From positions 1 through 6,483 of the forward strand of contig JASJYE010000149.1 of assembly GCA_030123645.1 (NCBI GenBank): 6,483 nucleotides of DNA, in the 5' to 3' direction. The notes beneath the pieces were generated by a model. The model was not told where the DNA came from and did not search any database. It saw only the letters and a list, made by a program, of their open reading frames with translations. The DNA is from Candidatus Hydrogenedentota bacterium. GTDB lineage: Bacteria; Hydrogenedentota; Hydrogenedentia; Hydrogenedentales; GCA-2746185. This document shows, piece after piece, positions 6,298-6,483 of the stretch. Each line of letters begins with the position of its first letter. The stretch's first letter is position 1. Made by a program: the position numbers and the translations under genes.

Positions 6298-6483
6298 TTA
6301 GAGAGTCTTGAGGTATTCCATAATAGCGGTTTTTTCGTCGTCGCTCAAGTAATCGTCGGGGAAGTGATGCCCCGCGGCGCTGTTGCCGATGCGCTCGGTA
6401 TTGTAGTACATCCGGCGCTCGCGCGTATTTAGCCCGTCGGGGATCTGATTGAATTCCATCACCAGAATCCCGCCGCGTTCCCA
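6298..6483 (-). CDS. C-terminal end of a probable c-type cytochrome (partial)
   Basis: The last 61 residues of a longer protein are visible; the start lies beyond the right edge. The chain contains NQIPDGLNTRERRMYYNT, then GNSAAGHHFPDDYLSDDEKTA and ends MEYLKTL followed by TAA at 6298-6300. A GHxF-type turn followed by LSDxEKxAxxEYLKTL is the usual close of c-type cytochrome domains, especially di-haem peroxidase or RoxA-like proteins. No CxxCH haem site falls in the visible part, so the haem count and exact subfamily cannot be stated. It is cotranscribed with the selenoprotein gene, judging by the 16-base gap and shared strand. If it is such a cytochrome it acts in the periplasm, in electron transfer or peroxide/oxygen chemistry. 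Confidence 0.55.
   Translation of the reverse strand, partial: WERGGILVMEFNQIPDGLNTRERRMYYNTERIGNSAAGHHFPDDYLSDDEKTAIMEYLKTL

Overview
This is a GC-rich (roughly 60 %) bacterial chromosomal segment. It carries five complete protein genes on the + strand that I can name by family. On the - strand it carries one complete recoded gene and the 3' end of another. The organism is probably a Gram-negative-type free-living bacterium. It has a ScpA kleisin, a YraN-family protein, a secreted bacterial lysyl oxidase and an arsenite methyltransferase, and it must decode UGA as selenocysteine if the main reading here is right. I cannot fix the phylum from the window; a deep-branching or deltaproteobacterial-like environmental lineage would fit.

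Layout. Positions 1-843 hold no recognisable protein gene. This stretch contains a cluster of inverted repeats and ends, near 623-665, in a good rightward intrinsic terminator, so some rightward transcript, perhaps a structured non-coding RNA, seems to stop there. Next comes a tightly packed + strand run: a secreted lysyl oxidase-like protein (844-1656), scpA (1657-2481, starting directly after the previous stop) and a yraN family gene (2481-2858, overlapping scpA by one base). An 82-base gap with a candidate promoter and dyad follows. After it come arsM, an arsenite S-adenosylmethionine methyltransferase (2941-3999), and a PiT-family phosphate transporter (4042-5166).

The - strand genes converge on the transporter and overlap its stop by 4 bases. 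They are the last 61 codons of a probable c-type cytochrome (6298-6483) followed, 16 bases later, by an AhpD/carboxymuconolactone-decarboxylase-like gene (5163-6281). That gene looks like two ORFs split by a TGA at 5532-5534. The two halves are in the same frame, and the TGA sits exactly where the second cysteine of the AhpD CxxC active site belongs, giving Glu235, Cys247, Sec250 and His254 with the spacing of the AhpD catalytic set. A hairpin with a G-containing loop lies about 24 nt downstream, as expected for a bacterial SECIS. I therefore read it as one 372-residue selenoprotein that standard gene calling would split in two. This is the most interesting item in the window.

How the genes may work together: scpA and yraN are housekeeping chromosome and nucleic-acid genes. 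arsM and the transporter form a likely arsenic/phosphate unit. The cytochrome and the selenoprotein look like a periplasmic/cytoplasmic redox pair.
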